Counted from the first letter of the stretch, positions 11,675 to 21,099 are shown. The stretch is 64,000 nucleotides of DNA from Actinomycetes bacterium (GCA_023404955.1 JAEXZY010000120.1:1-64000); one strand, 5' to 3'. The notes: generated from the letters alone by a model not told the origin. A program made the numbers and translations.

Positions 11675-12141
11675 CAGTTCTCCTCCACAGAAGTCTTATC
11701 GGGCCCGTGTGCCTGGGCCAGCGCGGCTTTGAACGCGGTCCAGCCCAGCAGCGCGCATTTCACCCGCGCCGGGTACTTGGCCACCCCGGCGAACGCGATG
11801 CCGTCACCGAGCACGTCCTCGTCACCGTCGATCGTGCCCCGCGACGACACCATCTCCGAGAACGCCGCCACGGTCTTCAGGGCGTCCCCGACGGTCTGAC
11901 CGATCACCTGGTCGGTCAACACCGACGTCGAGGCCTGGCTGATCGAGCACCCCTGCCCGTCGTAGGAGATGTCGGTGACCGTCTCCCCGTCTTCGGACAG
12001 GGCCACGCGCAACGTCACCTCGTCGCCACACGTCGGATTGACGTGGTGCACCTCGGTGGCGAACGGTTCCCGCAGGCCGCGGTGGTGCGGGTGCTTGTAG
12101 TGGTCCAGGATCACTTCCTGGTAGATCTGCTCGAGTCTCAT
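11674..12141 (-). CDS. sufU: SufU-type Fe-S assembly / sulfur transfer protein
   Basis: A 155-residue NifU-N/SufU protein. The Zn-site ligands are Cys38 and Asp40 (NPTCGD), Cys65 (GQGCS) and Cys129 (VKCALL). In Gram-positive SUF systems SufU accepts sulfane sulfur from SufS and stimulates it, the ligand swap at the Zn site carrying the sulfur. The ATG at 12141 overlaps the sufS stop by four bases, so the two partners are translated in step. An upstream in-frame extension to 12300 is only the antiparallel shadow of sufS. Confidence 0.94.
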   Translation of the reverse strand: MRLEQIYQEVILDHYKHPHHRGLREPFATEVHHVNPTCGDEVTLRVALSEDGETVTDISYDGQGCSISQASTSVLTDQVIGQTVGDALKTVAAFSEMVSSRGTIDGDEDVLGDGIAFAGVAKYPARVKCALLGWTAFKAALAQAHGPDKTSVEEN

Positions 12142-13427
12142 GAACGACCCCGGGTCGCTTCGCTCCTGCCCGCCGGATCGAAGAACTCCACGGCGCGGCG
12201 CACTCCGGCCACCAACCGGTCCACTTCGTCGGGGGTGTTGTAGACAGCGAACGAGGCGCGGGCGGTCGCGGCGATCCCGAACCTGCGGTGCAGCGGCCAC
12301 GCGCAGTGGTGGCCCACCCGCACAGCGACCCCGTCGTCGTCGAGCACCTGTCCGACGTCGTGGGCGTGCACGCCGTCGACGACGAACGACACGGGCGATC
12401 CGCGGTCGGTCATCGAGGTCGGTCCGATGATCCGGACACCGTCGATCTCCGAGAGGCCGGCCAGCGCAGCTGCGACGAGGTCACGTTCGTGCTCCTCCAC
12501 GGCCGGCATCCCCAGCCCGTCGAGATAGCGTGCGGCAGCGGCCAATCCGACGACCTGCGAGGTCATCGGAGTGCCCGCCTCGAAACGCTGCGGTGCCGGC
12601 GCGAACGTGGTGGCCTCCATCGTGACCGTCGCGATCATCGACCCGCCCGTCAGCACGGGAGGCATCGCGTCGAGCAGGGCACGCCTGCCGTACAGCACAC
12701 CGATGCCGGTGGGTCCGAGCATCTTGTGCCCGGAGAACGCGGCGAAGTCGACGTCGAGAGCGTGCAGATCGACCGGCTGGTGCGGAACCGACTGGCAGGC
12801 GTCCAGCAGCACCAGCGCCCCCACCGCGCGGGCCCTCGCGACCAGCTCCTCGACCGGCGCGACCGCCCCGGTCACATTCGAATGATGGCTGAAGGCAACG
12901 AGTTTCACGCGCTCGTCGAGCTGAAGCGAATCCAGGTCGATGCGACCATCGTCGGTGACGCCGTACCAGCGCAAGGTCGCCCCGGTCCGCTGCGCCAGCT
13001 CCTGCCAGGGCACCAGGTTCGCGTGGTGCTCCAACTCGGTGGTGACGATGACGTCGCCCGGGCCGACGACGCGGTCGAACCGCCTGTCCCCCAGCGCATA
13101 GGCCACCACATTGATGGCCTCGGTCGCGTTCTTGGTGAAGACCAGCTCGTCGGCGTCCGCGCCGACGAACGCCGCGATGTCCTCGCGGCCCTGTTCGTAG
13201 GCGTCGGTGGCCTCCTCCATCAGCTGGTGGGCACCCCGGTGCACCGCCCCGTTGGACGTGAGCAGGAACTCCCGCTCCGCGTCCAGCACGCACAGCGGCT
13301 TCTGCGATGTCGCGCCCGAGTCCAGATACGCCAGCTGGTTGCCGCCGCGCATCACCCGCGACAGGATCGGGAAGTCCGCTCTGACCCTGGCCAGTTCGGC
13401 CGCATCGAGCACTCGCGCAGCCGTCAC
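12138..13427 (-). CDS. sufS: Cysteine desulfurase SufS
   Basis: A 429-residue class V aminotransferase-fold enzyme (Csd/SufS group, Rv1464). The PLP lysine is Lys235 in SGHKMLGPTG; the persulfide cysteine is Cys375 in RVGHHCAWP; the PLP-stacking region is TELEHHANLVPW. It converts cysteine to alanine and passes sulfur to SufU. The GTG start lies two bases after the sufC stop. The gene overlaps sufU by four bases. Confidence 0.95.
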   Translation of the reverse strand: MTAARVLDAAELARVRADFPILSRVMRGGNQLAYLDSGATSQKPLCVLDAEREFLLTSNGAVHRGAHQLMEEATDAYEQGREDIAAFVGADADELVFTKNATEAINVVAYALGDRRFDRVVGPGDVIVTTELEHHANLVPWQELAQRTGATLRWYGVTDDGRIDLDSLQLDERVKLVAFSHHSNVTGAVAPVEELVARARAVGALVLLDACQSVPHQPVDLHALDVDFAAFSGHKMLGPTGIGVLYGRRALLDAMPPVLTGGSMIATVTMEATTFAPAPQRFEAGTPMTSQVVGLAAAARYLDGLGMPAVEEHERDLVAAALAGLSEIDGVRIIGPTSMTDRGSPVSFVVDGVHAHDVGQVLDDDGVAVRVGHHCAWPLHRRFGIAATARASFAVYNTPDEVDRLVAGVRRAVEFFDPAGRSEATRGRS

Positions 13428-13429
13428 GG

Positions 13430-14200
13430 TCAGGCTCCCGTGGCGGCCTGCTGGGTGAAGCGCTCGTAGCCGTTCGCTTCCAGTTCGTCGGCGAGCTCGG
13501 GCCCGCCCGATTCGACGATCCGGCCGCCCACGAACACATGGACGAACTGCGGCTGGATGTAGCGCAGGATGCGGGTGTAGTGCGTGATCAGCAGCACGCC
13601 GCCGTGCTCGGCCTCGGCGTAGCGGTTCACGCCCTCGCTGACGACACGCAGCGCGTCGACGTCGAGGCCCGAATCGGTCTCGTCGAGAATCGCGATCTTG
13701 GGCTTGAGCAGACCGAGCTGCAGGATCTCGTGGCGCTTCTTCTCACCGCCGGAGAAACCCTCGTTGACGCTGCGTTCGCCGAAAGACGGGTCGATGCCGA
13801 GATCGGTCATCGCACCCTTGACTTCCTTGACCCAGTGCCGCAGCTTCGGCGCCTCGCCCCGCACCGCGGTCGCGGCGGTGCGCAGGAAGTTCGACATCGA
13901 CACCCCCGGCACCTCGACGGGGTACTGCATGGCCAGGAACAGGCCGGCCCGCGCGCGCTCGTCGACACTCATCTCGAGCACGTCCTCGCCGTCCAGCGTG
14001 ATGGACCCGCCGGTGACCGTGTACTTCGGATGCCCGGCGATCGCGTAGGACAGCGTCGACTTGCCGGACCCGTTGGGGCCCATCACCGCGTGCGTCTCGC
14101 CCGACTTCACGGTCAGGTCGACACCTTTGAGGATCGGGATCTCTTCGCCCTCGGCGGTGTTCACCGAGACGTGTAGATCTTTGATGTCCAGTGTGGTCAT
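13430..14200 (-). CDS. sufC: Fe-S assembly ATPase SufC
   Basis: A 256-residue ABC-type ATPase that powers the SufBCD scaffold. Walker A is GPNGSGKST (about 41-49), the signature is FSGGEKKR (about 148), Walker B/D-loop is ILDETDSGLD (about 171), and the switch histidine is in LITHYTR. It has no membrane partner, as expected for SufC. It lies two bases after sufD and two bases before sufS. Confidence 0.96.
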   Translation of the reverse strand: MTTLDIKDLHVSVNTAEGEEIPILKGVDLTVKSGETHAVMGPNGSGKSTLSYAIAGHPKYTVTGGSITLDGEDVLEMSVDERARAGLFLAMQYPVEVPGVSMSNFLRTAATAVRGEAPKLRHWVKEVKGAMTDLGIDPSFGERSVNEGFSGGEKKRHEILQLGLLKPKIAILDETDSGLDVDALRVVSEGVNRYAEAEHGGVLLITHYTRILRYIQPQFVHVFVGGRIVESGGPELADELEANGYERFTQQAATGA

Positions 14201-14202
14201 GG

Positions 14203-15393
14203 TCAGGTTCTCTCGGTTCTCTCGGTAATCGCGAGTTCGCGTTCGATGGCGTCGGTCAGGCGGTCCCGCACGGCGGGGACGGAGATCTTGGCGATGATCT
14301 CGTTGAAGAAGCCGCGGACCACCAAGCGGCGGGCCTGCTCCTCGGGGATGCCGCGGGCACGCAGGTAGAACAGTTGCTCGTCGTCGAAGCGCCCGGTGGC
14401 GCTGGCGTGGCCGGCCCCGACGATCTCACCGGTCTCGATCTCGAGGTTGGGCACGGAGTCGGCGCGCGCACCGTCGGTGAGCACCAGGTTGCGGTTCACC
14501 TCGAACGTGTCGGTTCCGGTGGCCTCGGCGCGGATCAGCACATCGCCCACCCACACGGTGTGGGTGTCGGGCCGTCGCGACGCCGGATCACCTTGCAGCG
14601 CACCTTTGTACGTGACATTGGAGCGGCAGTTCGGTTGCGCGTGGTCGACGAGCAGCCGGGATTCGAAGTGCTGACCGTCGTCGGCGAAGTACAGGCCGAG
14701 CAGTTCGGCGTCGCCGCCGGGCGCGGTGTAGCGCACGCGGCCGGTCAACCGCACCACCTCGCCGCCGAGCGTCACCGCGGCGTGCCGCAACACCGAGTCC
14801 CGCCCGAGCGTCGCGTGGTGCGTGCTGACGTGCACGGCGTCGTCGGCCCAGTCCGCGATTGACACCACGCGCAGCGTCGCACCGTCGCCGACCACGAACT
14901 CGATGTTGTCCGCGTACGTTCCGCTGCCGCGGTGGTCGAGCACCACCACCGCCTCGGCCAGCTCGCCGAGCCGGATCTGCACGTGCCCGTAGGCGGTGGC
15001 TCCCTCGCCGGGGCCGGTGATCGTCACCTCGATCGGATCGGTGATCACAGCCTGGGCGGGCACCTCGATCAGCGTCGCCGTCTGGAACGACGAATATGCC
15101 TGCGCCGCAACACGATCGGCCGGAGCGCCAGCCTGCCCGAGCCGGGTGTCGTCGCGCGAGACGCGATCGACACGCACGTCACCGGCAGCCGCCACCTCGA
15201 CAGTGACCTCTGCCGTGGCGGTGGCCGACCCGTCGTGCAGGCCCCGCAGTCGCTTGAGCGGGGTGAAGCGCCAGATCTCGTCACGGCCGCCGGGCACCTC
15301 GAACGCGTCGACGTCGAAGGAGGTGAACAGCTCGCCCTTGGTGGCGCCTTCGACAGCTGTCGTCAGATTCGCCGCCACATTGGAATCCGCCAC
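14203..15393 (-). CDS. sufD: Fe-S assembly scaffold subunit SufD
   Basis: A 396-residue SufD with the beta-helix core and the C-terminal helical domain shared with SufB (FDDEQLFYLRARGIPEEQA...GFFNEI). The motif QPNCRSNVTYKG holds the conserved Cys region, and the nearby HTVW segment carries a histidine of the type implicated at the SufB-SufD interface. It joins SufB and SufC2 in the assembly scaffold. I chose GTG at 15393, which overlaps the last base of the sufB stop (TAGTG). The longer in-frame extension upstream lies inside sufB. Confidence 0.94.
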   Translation of the reverse strand: MADSNVAANLTTAVEGATKGELFTSFDVDAFEVPGGRDEIWRFTPLKRLRGLHDGSATATAEVTVEVAAAGDVRVDRVSRDDTRLGQAGAPADRVAAQAYSSFQTATLIEVPAQAVITDPIEVTITGPGEGATAYGHVQIRLGELAEAVVVLDHRGSGTYADNIEFVVGDGATLRVVSIADWADDAVHVSTHHATLGRDSVLRHAAVTLGGEVVRLTGRVRYTAPGGDAELLGLYFADDGQHFESRLLVDHAQPNCRSNVTYKGALQGDPASRRPDTHTVWVGDVLIRAEATGTDTFEVNRNLVLTDGARADSVPNLEIETGEIVGAGHASATGRFDDEQLFYLRARGIPEEQARRLVVRGFFNEIIAKISVPAVRDRLTDAIERELAITERTERT

Positions 15394-16832
15394 TAGCCGA
15401 CCGCGCCTTCCATCTGCAGCTCGATCAGCCGGTTGAGCTCCAGCGCGTACTCCATCGGGAGCTCCTTGGCGATCGGCTCGACGAAGCCGCGCACCACCAT
15501 CGCCATCGCCTCGTCCTCGGTCAGCCCCCGGCTCATCAGATAGAACATCTGATCCTCGCTGACCTTCGACACGGTGGCCTCGTGGCCCATCGTGACGTCG
15601 TCCTCGCGGATGTCGACGTAGGGGTAGGTGTCGGAGCGGCTGATGGTATCGACCAGCAGCGCATCGCATTTGACGCTCGAGCGCGAGCCGTGGGCGCCCT
15701 TGTTGACCTGGACCAGGCCTCGGTAGGACGCGCGGCCACCGCCGCGGGCGACGGACTTGGACACGATGTTGGACGAGGTGTTCGGCGCGAGGTGCAGCAT
15801 CTTGGCACCGGTGTCCTGGTGCTGGCCCTCACCGGCGAACGCGACCGAGAGCACCTCGCCCTTGGCGTGCTCACCGGTCATCCACACGGCCGGGTACTTC
15901 ATCGTGACCTTGGAGCCGATGTTGCCGTCGACCCATTCCATCGTGGCGCCGGCCTCGGCCCGGGCGCGCTTGGTCACCAGGTTGAAGACGTTGTTCGACC
16001 AGTTCTGGATCGTCGTGTAGCGGCACCGCCCGCCGGGCTTGACGATGATCTCGACGACCGCACTGTGCAGCGAATCGCTCTTGTAGATCGGCGCCGTGCA
16101 GCCTTCGACGTAGTGCACGTAGGCGTCCTCGTCGACGATGATCAGCGTCCGCTCGAACTGGCCCATGTTCTCGGTGTTGATGCGGAAGTAGGCCTGCAGC
16201 GGGATGTCGACGTGCACGCCCTTGGGGACGTAGATGAACGACCCACCCGACCACACCGCGGTGTTGAGCGCGGAAAACTTGTTGTCCCCGGCGGGGATCA
16301 CAGTGCCGAAGTACTCCCGGAACAGTTCGGGATGCTCACGCAGGCCGGAATCGGTGTCGAGGAAGATGACGCCCTGGGCCTCGAGGTCCTCGCGGATCGA
16401 GTGGTAGACGACCTCGGACTCGTACTGCGCGGCCACACCCGAGACCAGACGCTGCTTCTCGGCTTCGGGGATGCCGAGCTTGTCGTAGGTGTTCTTGATG
16501 TCCGCGGGCAGGTCATCCCACGTGGCGGCCTGCTTCTCGCTGGAGCGCACGAAGTACTTGATGTTGTCGAAGTCGATGCCCTCGAGGTTGGACCCCCAGT
16601 TCGGCATCGGCTTCTTGTCGAAGGTGCGCAACGCCTTGAGGCGGATGTCGAGCATCCACTCCGGCTCGCTCTTCTTCGCCGAGATGTCGCGCACCACCGC
16701 CTCGGACAGCCCGCGCTGGGCGCTGGCACCAGCGACGTCGGAGTCGGCCCAGCCGTAGCCGTACTTGCCCAGGGAGGCGATGGTCTCCTCCTGAGTCAGC
16801 GCTTCTGGCTTGACCTCCGGTGTGAGTGTCAT
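15393..16832 (-). CDS. sufB: Fe-S assembly scaffold subunit SufB, intein-free
   Basis: A 479-residue SufB. A strong AAAGGAG precedes the ATG at 16832. The C-terminal SufB/D signature (SEDQMFYLMSRGLTEDEA) is intact. The segment VEGCTAPIYKSD around Cys245 (nt about 16098) is uninterrupted; in M. tuberculosis an intein is inserted at this conserved cysteine site, as I recall, giving an 846-residue precursor. Here the normal-sized protein is encoded directly. The ATG overlaps the sufR stop by four bases (ATGA), so repressor and scaffold are translationally coupled. Confidence 0.96.
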   Translation of the reverse strand: MTLTPEVKPEALTQEETIASLGKYGYGWADSDVAGASAQRGLSEAVVRDISAKKSEPEWMLDIRLKALRTFDKKPMPNWGSNLEGIDFDNIKYFVRSSEKQAATWDDLPADIKNTYDKLGIPEAEKQRLVSGVAAQYESEVVYHSIREDLEAQGVIFLDTDSGLREHPELFREYFGTVIPAGDNKFSALNTAVWSGGSFIYVPKGVHVDIPLQAYFRINTENMGQFERTLIIVDEDAYVHYVEGCTAPIYKSDSLHSAVVEIIVKPGGRCRYTTIQNWSNNVFNLVTKRARAEAGATMEWVDGNIGSKVTMKYPAVWMTGEHAKGEVLSVAFAGEGQHQDTGAKMLHLAPNTSSNIVSKSVARGGGRASYRGLVQVNKGAHGSRSSVKCDALLVDTISRSDTYPYVDIREDDVTMGHEATVSKVSEDQMFYLMSRGLTEDEAMAMVVRGFVEPIAKELPMEYALELNRLIELQMEGAVG

Positions 16833-17584
16833 TGCGACACACTCCTTTTGCTTGCTGACGGGTTCCGGCGCGGGCTGTGCGCCGGAACGTGGGTGGTGCA
16901 GGCACAATCCCCGTTGACGATGGTGGCGAGCCGCTGGACGTGGGTGCCCAGCACCTCGGCCATCGCCTGTTGTTCGGCCTCGCAGAGTTCGGGGAACTCC
17001 TCGGCGACGTGGGAGACCGGGCAGTGGTGCTGGCAGATCTGCACCCCGCCCAGCGGACCGCGCACCTGCGTGGTCGTCGTGGCGTAGCCGGCCCGGCTCA
17101 GGGCGTCGGCGACGCGTTCGGCCGCGGCTTCGACGTCCTCGGCGCTGTCGGTCGCCGCAGGTGCGACGCCGGACAGGATCGTGTCGATGCGCCGACGGGC
17201 GAACGTGTGCACCGCGTCGTCCCCGCCGATCTCGCGCAGCGCCCGCATGGCCGCCGACGCCAGATCGTCGTAGGTGTGCTCGAGTTTGGCGCGCCCGGCC
17301 GCGGTCAGCTGATACCGCTTGGCGGGCCGGCCGCGGCCCTCCTGCTGCCAGGCGGCCGCCGACTTGGCCTGGGCGTCGCCCGCCTCGATCAACGCGTCGA
17401 GGTGCCGGCGCACCCCGGCGGCCGACAGGCCCAACCGCTCGCCGATGCTGCTCGCCGTCGTCGTGCCCGATTCCAGCAGCAGGCGCACGATCGCCGTCCT
17501 GGTGTCCCCGTCGGCGACCGGCGGGGACGGCACAGAGGCCACCCCGTCAGCCGGCACGACGGTGCCCTCCGGACGGATTTTCAC
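16829..17584 (-). CDS. sufR: SufR-type Fe-S dependent repressor of the suf operon
   Basis: About 251 residues. A DeoR/ArsR-like winged HTH (about residues 35-90: TTTASSIGERLGLSAAGVRRHLDAL) is followed by a C-terminal domain with cysteines suited to an Fe-S cluster: CQHHC, then ELCEA, then CAC near the end. Orthologues (Rv1460) repress the suf operon when holding a cluster. The start is uncertain: GTG at 17584 is used here, but this codon lies inside the apparent operator, and a later GTG is possible. An in-frame extension to 17656 would run through the promoter region. Confidence 0.9.
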   Translation of the reverse strand: MKIRPEGTVVPADGVASVPSPPVADGDTRTAIVRLLLESGTTTASSIGERLGLSAAGVRRHLDALIEAGDAQAKSAAAWQQEGRGRPAKRYQLTAAGRAKLEHTYDDLASAAMRALREIGGDDAVHTFARRRIDTILSGVAPAATDSAEDVEAAAERVADALSRAGYATTTTQVRGPLGGVQICQHHCPVSHVAEEFPELCEAEQQAMAEVLGTHVQRLATIVNGDCACTTHVPAHSPRRNPSASKRSVSQ

Positions 17585-17595
17585 AACACCAGTGT
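17581..17595. promoter_or_regulatory. SufR operator (ACACT-N5-TGTGA)
   Basis: On the minus strand the site reads ACACT, five bases, TGTGA. This is the inverted repeat I recall being reported for SufR of M. tuberculosis upstream of Rv1460. It overlaps the proposed sufR start codon, so bound SufR would block initiation of the suf transcript or sit just downstream of the promoter. Confidence 0.7.
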
Positions 17596-17705
17596 GACGC
17601 AATTGCCTGACCGGGTCCACCAAGGTCACCCTTATCGCCACGGTCATCCTTGTCACACCAAACAGGGCGCCGAACCGGGAATAGTCCGCCCGCTAGGCTG
17701 CCGGG

Positions 17706-19367
17706 GTGGCAGCCCGCCGACACTCGCTCAGCACCTCGATCGCCGGTCTCCACGGCGATGAGCGAACCGTCGGCAGCCCTCTCGACGCCGCCGAACTGGT
17801 CGCGCTGCATCGCACGCGACTGTTCGGCGCAACCGGAACCGTGCTGATGGCGATCGGCGCGCTGGGTGCCGGCGCGCGGCCCGTGGTGCAGGACCCCACC
17901 TTCGGTGTGCGCCTGCTCAACCTGCCGTCACGCATCCAGACGGTGTCTCTGACCATGACCACGACCGGTGCGGTGATGATGGCGCTGGCCTGGCTGATGC
18001 TCGGCCGGTTCGCGCTGGGCAAGCGACGCATGACGCGCAGCCAGGTGGACCGCACGCTGCTGCTGTGGGCGCTGCCGCTGCTGATCGCCCCGCCGATGTA
18101 CAGCAAGGACGTCTACTCCTACCTGGCCCAGAGCGAGATCTCGCTGCAGGGCAGCGACCCCTACCGGGTCGGACCGGCCCCGGGTCTGGGCCTCGATCAC
18201 GTCTTCACACTGTCGGTCCCCAGCCTGTGGCGCGAGACGCCCGCCCCGTACGGGCCGCTGTTCCTGTGGATCGGCCGCGGCATCTCCCGGGTCACCGGCG
18301 AGAACATCGTCGAGGCGGTGCTGTTCCACCGCTTGATGGTCTTGCTGGGCGTCGGCCTGATCGTCTGGGCCACCCCCCGATTGGCCCGCCGCTGCGGGGT
18401 GGCCGAGGTGAGCGCACTGTGGCTGGGCGCGACCAACCCGCTGCTGTTCATGCACCTGATCGCCGGCATCCACAACGAGGCGCTGATGCTCGGTCTGATG
18501 CTGGCCGGCACCGAATTCGCACTGCGCGGCATCGCAGCGATGGGCACGACGGAACCGCGCCGCTGGTACGCGCCCGCGATGCTGGTGGCCGGCACGGTGC
18601 TGATCACGATGTCCTCGCAGGTGAAGCTGCCCGGCCTGCTGGCGCTCGGCTTCGTCGCGATGGCGCTGGCCGCGCGGTGGGGCGGCACGGTCAAGGCGTT
18701 CCTGGTGGCCGGCACCTCGCTCGGCGCGGTGTCGCTGGCGGTGATGGCGCTGATCGGCTGGGCCAGCGGTCTGGGCTTCGGCTGGCTGTTCACCCTCGGC
18801 ACCGCCAACGTGGTGCGCAGCTGGATGTCCCCGCCGACGCTGCTCGCGCTGGGCACCGGCCAGGTCGGCATCCTGCTCGGACTCGGCGACCACACCACCG
18901 CCGTCCTCGCGCTGACCCGCGCGATCGGCGTGACCCTGATCGCGATGTTCGTCACCTGGCTGCTGTTCGCCGTGTTGCGCAATCGGCTGCACCCGGTCGG
19001 CGGGCTCGGCGTCGCACTCGGCATCACCGTGTTGCTGTTCCCGGTAGTGCAGCCGTGGTACCTGCTGTGGGCGATCATTCCGCTGGCCGCCTGGGCCACC
19101 CGGCCGGGCTTCCGCGCCGCGGTCATCGCCGTCACGCTCATCGTGGGAATCTTCGGCCCCACCGCCAACGGCGATCGCTTCGCGCTGTTCCAGATCGTGC
19201 TGGCGACGCTGGCCAGCACGGTGATCGTGCTCGCGTTGATCGCGCTGACCTATCGGTGGCTGCCGTGGCGGGCGGTACCGGAGGCCGCGACGGGGCGGCT
19301 CGACGAGCCGGTGGGCACGGCCGACAAGTCCGTCCCCGCAGCCGACGCCTACGCTGAATCTCCGTGA
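17706..19367 (+). CDS. mptB: Alpha-(1->6) mannopyranosyltransferase MptB
   Basis: A 553-residue GT-C membrane glycosyltransferase (Rv1459c type). It has about a dozen hydrophobic helices. The conserved first-loop acidic site is in MYSKDVYSYLAQ (about residue 134-145), and further loop motifs are SDPYRVGP and HLIAGIHNEAL. It uses polyprenyl-phosphomannose to start the alpha-1,6-mannan core of lipomannan and lipoarabinomannan. The GTG start has TAGGCT at 17694-17699, six bases upstream, and no Shine-Dalgarno, so a leaderless mRNA is likely. It is divergent from the suf operon and overlaps the downstream ABC gene by four bases. Confidence 0.93.
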   Translation: MAARRHSLSTSIAGLHGDERTVGSPLDAAELVALHRTRLFGATGTVLMAIGALGAGARPVVQDPTFGVRLLNLPSRIQTVSLTMTTTGAVMMALAWLMLGRFALGKRRMTRSQVDRTLLLWALPLLIAPPMYSKDVYSYLAQSEISLQGSDPYRVGPAPGLGLDHVFTLSVPSLWRETPAPYGPLFLWIGRGISRVTGENIVEAVLFHRLMVLLGVGLIVWATPRLARRCGVAEVSALWLGATNPLLFMHLIAGIHNEALMLGLMLAGTEFALRGIAAMGTTEPRRWYAPAMLVAGTVLITMSSQVKLPGLLALGFVAMALAARWGGTVKAFLVAGTSLGAVSLAVMALIGWASGLGFGWLFTLGTANVVRSWMSPPTLLALGTGQVGILLGLGDHTTAVLALTRAIGVTLIAMFVTWLLFAVLRNRLHPVGGLGVALGITVLLFPVVQPWYLLWAIIPLAAWATRPGFRAAVIAVTLIVGIFGPTANGDRFALFQIVLATLASTVIVLALIALTYRWLPWRAVPEAATGRLDEPVGTADKSVPAADAYAESP

Positions 19368-20299
19368 CCTCCTGTTCCGTCAGCGCGCCGGTCCGGTTGC
19401 GCGGCGTGACCAAGCGGTACGGCGCCACCGTGGCGGTGTCCGATCTCGACCTCGAGGTGGGCGCGGCCGAGATCTTCGCGCTGCTCGGCCCGAACGGCGC
19501 CGGCAAGACGACGACGGTCGAGATGTGCGAGGGCTTCGTCCGTCCCGACGCCGGCAGCATCGAGATCCTCGGATTGGACCCCGTGTCCGACAACGCCGAG
19601 GTGCGGGCCAGGACCGGGGTGATGCTCCAGGGCGGCGGCGCCTATCCGGCCGCGCGTGCCGGCGAGATGCTGCGGCTCGTGGCCTCCTACGCGGCCAACC
19701 CGCTGGACCCGGCGTGGCTGCTGGACACTCTGGGCCTGACCGATTCGGCACGCACCACCTACCGCCGGCTGTCCGGCGGGCAGCAGCAGCGGCTCGCCCT
19801 GGCGTGCGCAGTGGTGGGCCGACCCGAGCTGGTGTTCCTGGACGAGCCGACAGCAGGCATGGACGCGCACGCGCGGCTGGTCGTGTGGGAGCTGATCGAC
19901 GCCCTGCGGCGCGACGGTGTGACGGTGGTGCTCACCACGCATCAGCTCACCGAAGCCGAGGAACTGGCCGACCACATCCTGATCATCGACCGGGGCCAGG
20001 CCGTGGCCAGCGGCACACCGGCCGAGTTGATGCGCAGTGGCGCCGAGAACCAGCTGCGGTTCCGGGCACCCCGCATGCTGGATCTCTCGCTGCTGATCGC
20101 GGCGCTGCCCGAGAGCTACCGCGCGACCGAGACGGCCCCCGGGGAATACCTGATCGAGGGCCGCATCGATCCGCAGGTGCTCGCGACCGTCACGGCGTGG
20201 TGCGCCCGCCTCGACGTGCTCGCCACGGACATGCGGGTCGAGCAGCGCAGCCTCGAAGACGTGTTCCTCGATGTCACCGGGCGGGAGCTGCGGCAGTGA
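19364..20299 (+). CDS. ABC exporter ATP-binding protein (Rv1458c-like)
   Basis: A 311-residue ABC ATPase of the DrrA/antibiotic-export type. Walker A GPNGAGKTT (about 45), signature LSGGQQQR (about 137), Walker B LVFLDEPT (about 157), switch His in LTTHQLTEAEELADH. The C-terminal approximately 90 residues form the regulatory extension usual in this subgroup. Its GTG overlaps the mptB stop (GTGA) and its own stop overlaps the permease start, so the three genes are one translational unit. Substrate unknown; linkage to mptB suggests envelope lipid or glycan traffic, which is inference. Confidence 0.92.
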   Translation: MTSCSVSAPVRLRGVTKRYGATVAVSDLDLEVGAAEIFALLGPNGAGKTTTVEMCEGFVRPDAGSIEILGLDPVSDNAEVRARTGVMLQGGGAYPAARAGEMLRLVASYAANPLDPAWLLDTLGLTDSARTTYRRLSGGQQQRLALACAVVGRPELVFLDEPTAGMDAHARLVVWELIDALRRDGVTVVLTTHQLTEAEELADHILIIDRGQAVASGTPAELMRSGAENQLRFRAPRMLDLSLLIAALPESYRATETAPGEYLIEGRIDPQVLATVTAWCARLDVLATDMRVEQRSLEDVFLDVTGRELRQ

Positions 20300-21099
20300 G
20301 CACACCCAGGAACACACCGAACCGGTTCGCCGAGGGCACCTTCTCCCCCGATCCGCGGCCCGCGCCGGTGCCGCGGATGCTGACCGCGCAGTACGGGTTG
20401 GAACTGCGGTTGCTGCTACGCAACGGCGAGCAACTGCTGTTGACGATGTTCATCCCGATCACGCTGCTGATCGGCCTGACGCTGCTGCCGCTCGGCTCGT
20501 TCGGTTCGGACCGCGCCGCGACGTTCACCCCGGCGATCATGGCGCTGGCGGTCATCTCGACCGCGTTCACCGGGCAGGCGATCGCGGTGGCCTTCGACCG
20601 GCGCTACGGAGCGCTCAAGCGGCTCGGCGCCACCGCGCTGCCCGTGTGGGGCATCATCGCCGGCAAATCGTTGGCCGTGGTGACCGTGGTGTTCCTGCAG
20701 TCGATATTGCTGGGCGCGATCGGCATCGGCCTGGGATGGCGGCCCGCACCGGCCGGCCTCGCCCTGGGCGCGATCATCATCGCGCTGGGCACCGCGGTGT
20801 TCGCGGCCTTGGGCCTGCTGCTCGGCGGCACCCTGCGGGCCGAGATCGTGCTGGCCGTGGCGAACCTGATGTGGTTCGTGTTCGCAGGAGTAGGCGCGCT
20901 GACCGTGGAGGGCGACACCGACGGCGGCATCGTGCCCGCAGCCGTGCAGTGGGTCGCGAGACTGACGCCGTCGGGGGCGCTGACCGAGGCGCTCACGCGC
21001 GCGATGACACTCTCGGTCGACTGGTTCGGGCTCGCGGTGCTCGCGATCTGGGGCGTTGTGGCCGGCCTAGGCGCGCTGCGCTGGTTCCGCTTCACCTGA
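20296..21099 (+). CDS. ABC-2 type exporter permease (Rv1457c-like)
   Basis: A 267-residue ABC-2 permease with six hydrophobic helices, after an N-terminal cytosolic segment of about 45 residues containing LELRLLLRNGEQLL. The coupling-helix region (AFDRRYGALKRLGATALP) is typical of ABC-2/DrrB permeases. GTG at 20296 overlaps the ATPase stop by four bases. It partners the preceding ATPase. The 3' end overlaps the convergent PhlG-like gene by 33 bases. Confidence 0.9.
   Translation: MSTPRNTPNRFAEGTFSPDPRPAPVPRMLTAQYGLELRLLLRNGEQLLLTMFIPITLLIGLTLLPLGSFGSDRAATFTPAIMALAVISTAFTGQAIAVAFDRRYGALKRLGATALPVWGIIAGKSLAVVTVVFLQSILLGAIGIGLGWRPAPAGLALGAIIIALGTAVFAALGLLLGGTLRAEIVLAVANLMWFVFAGVGALTVEGDTDGGIVPAAVQWVARLTPSGALTEALTRAMTLSVDWFGLAVLAIWGVVAGLGALRWFRFT

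Noticed and set aside
19364..21099. Drug-resistance efflux pump assignment for the ABC pair
   Set aside because: DrrAB-like architecture alone does not show a drug substrate, and linkage to mptB suggests envelope transport instead.
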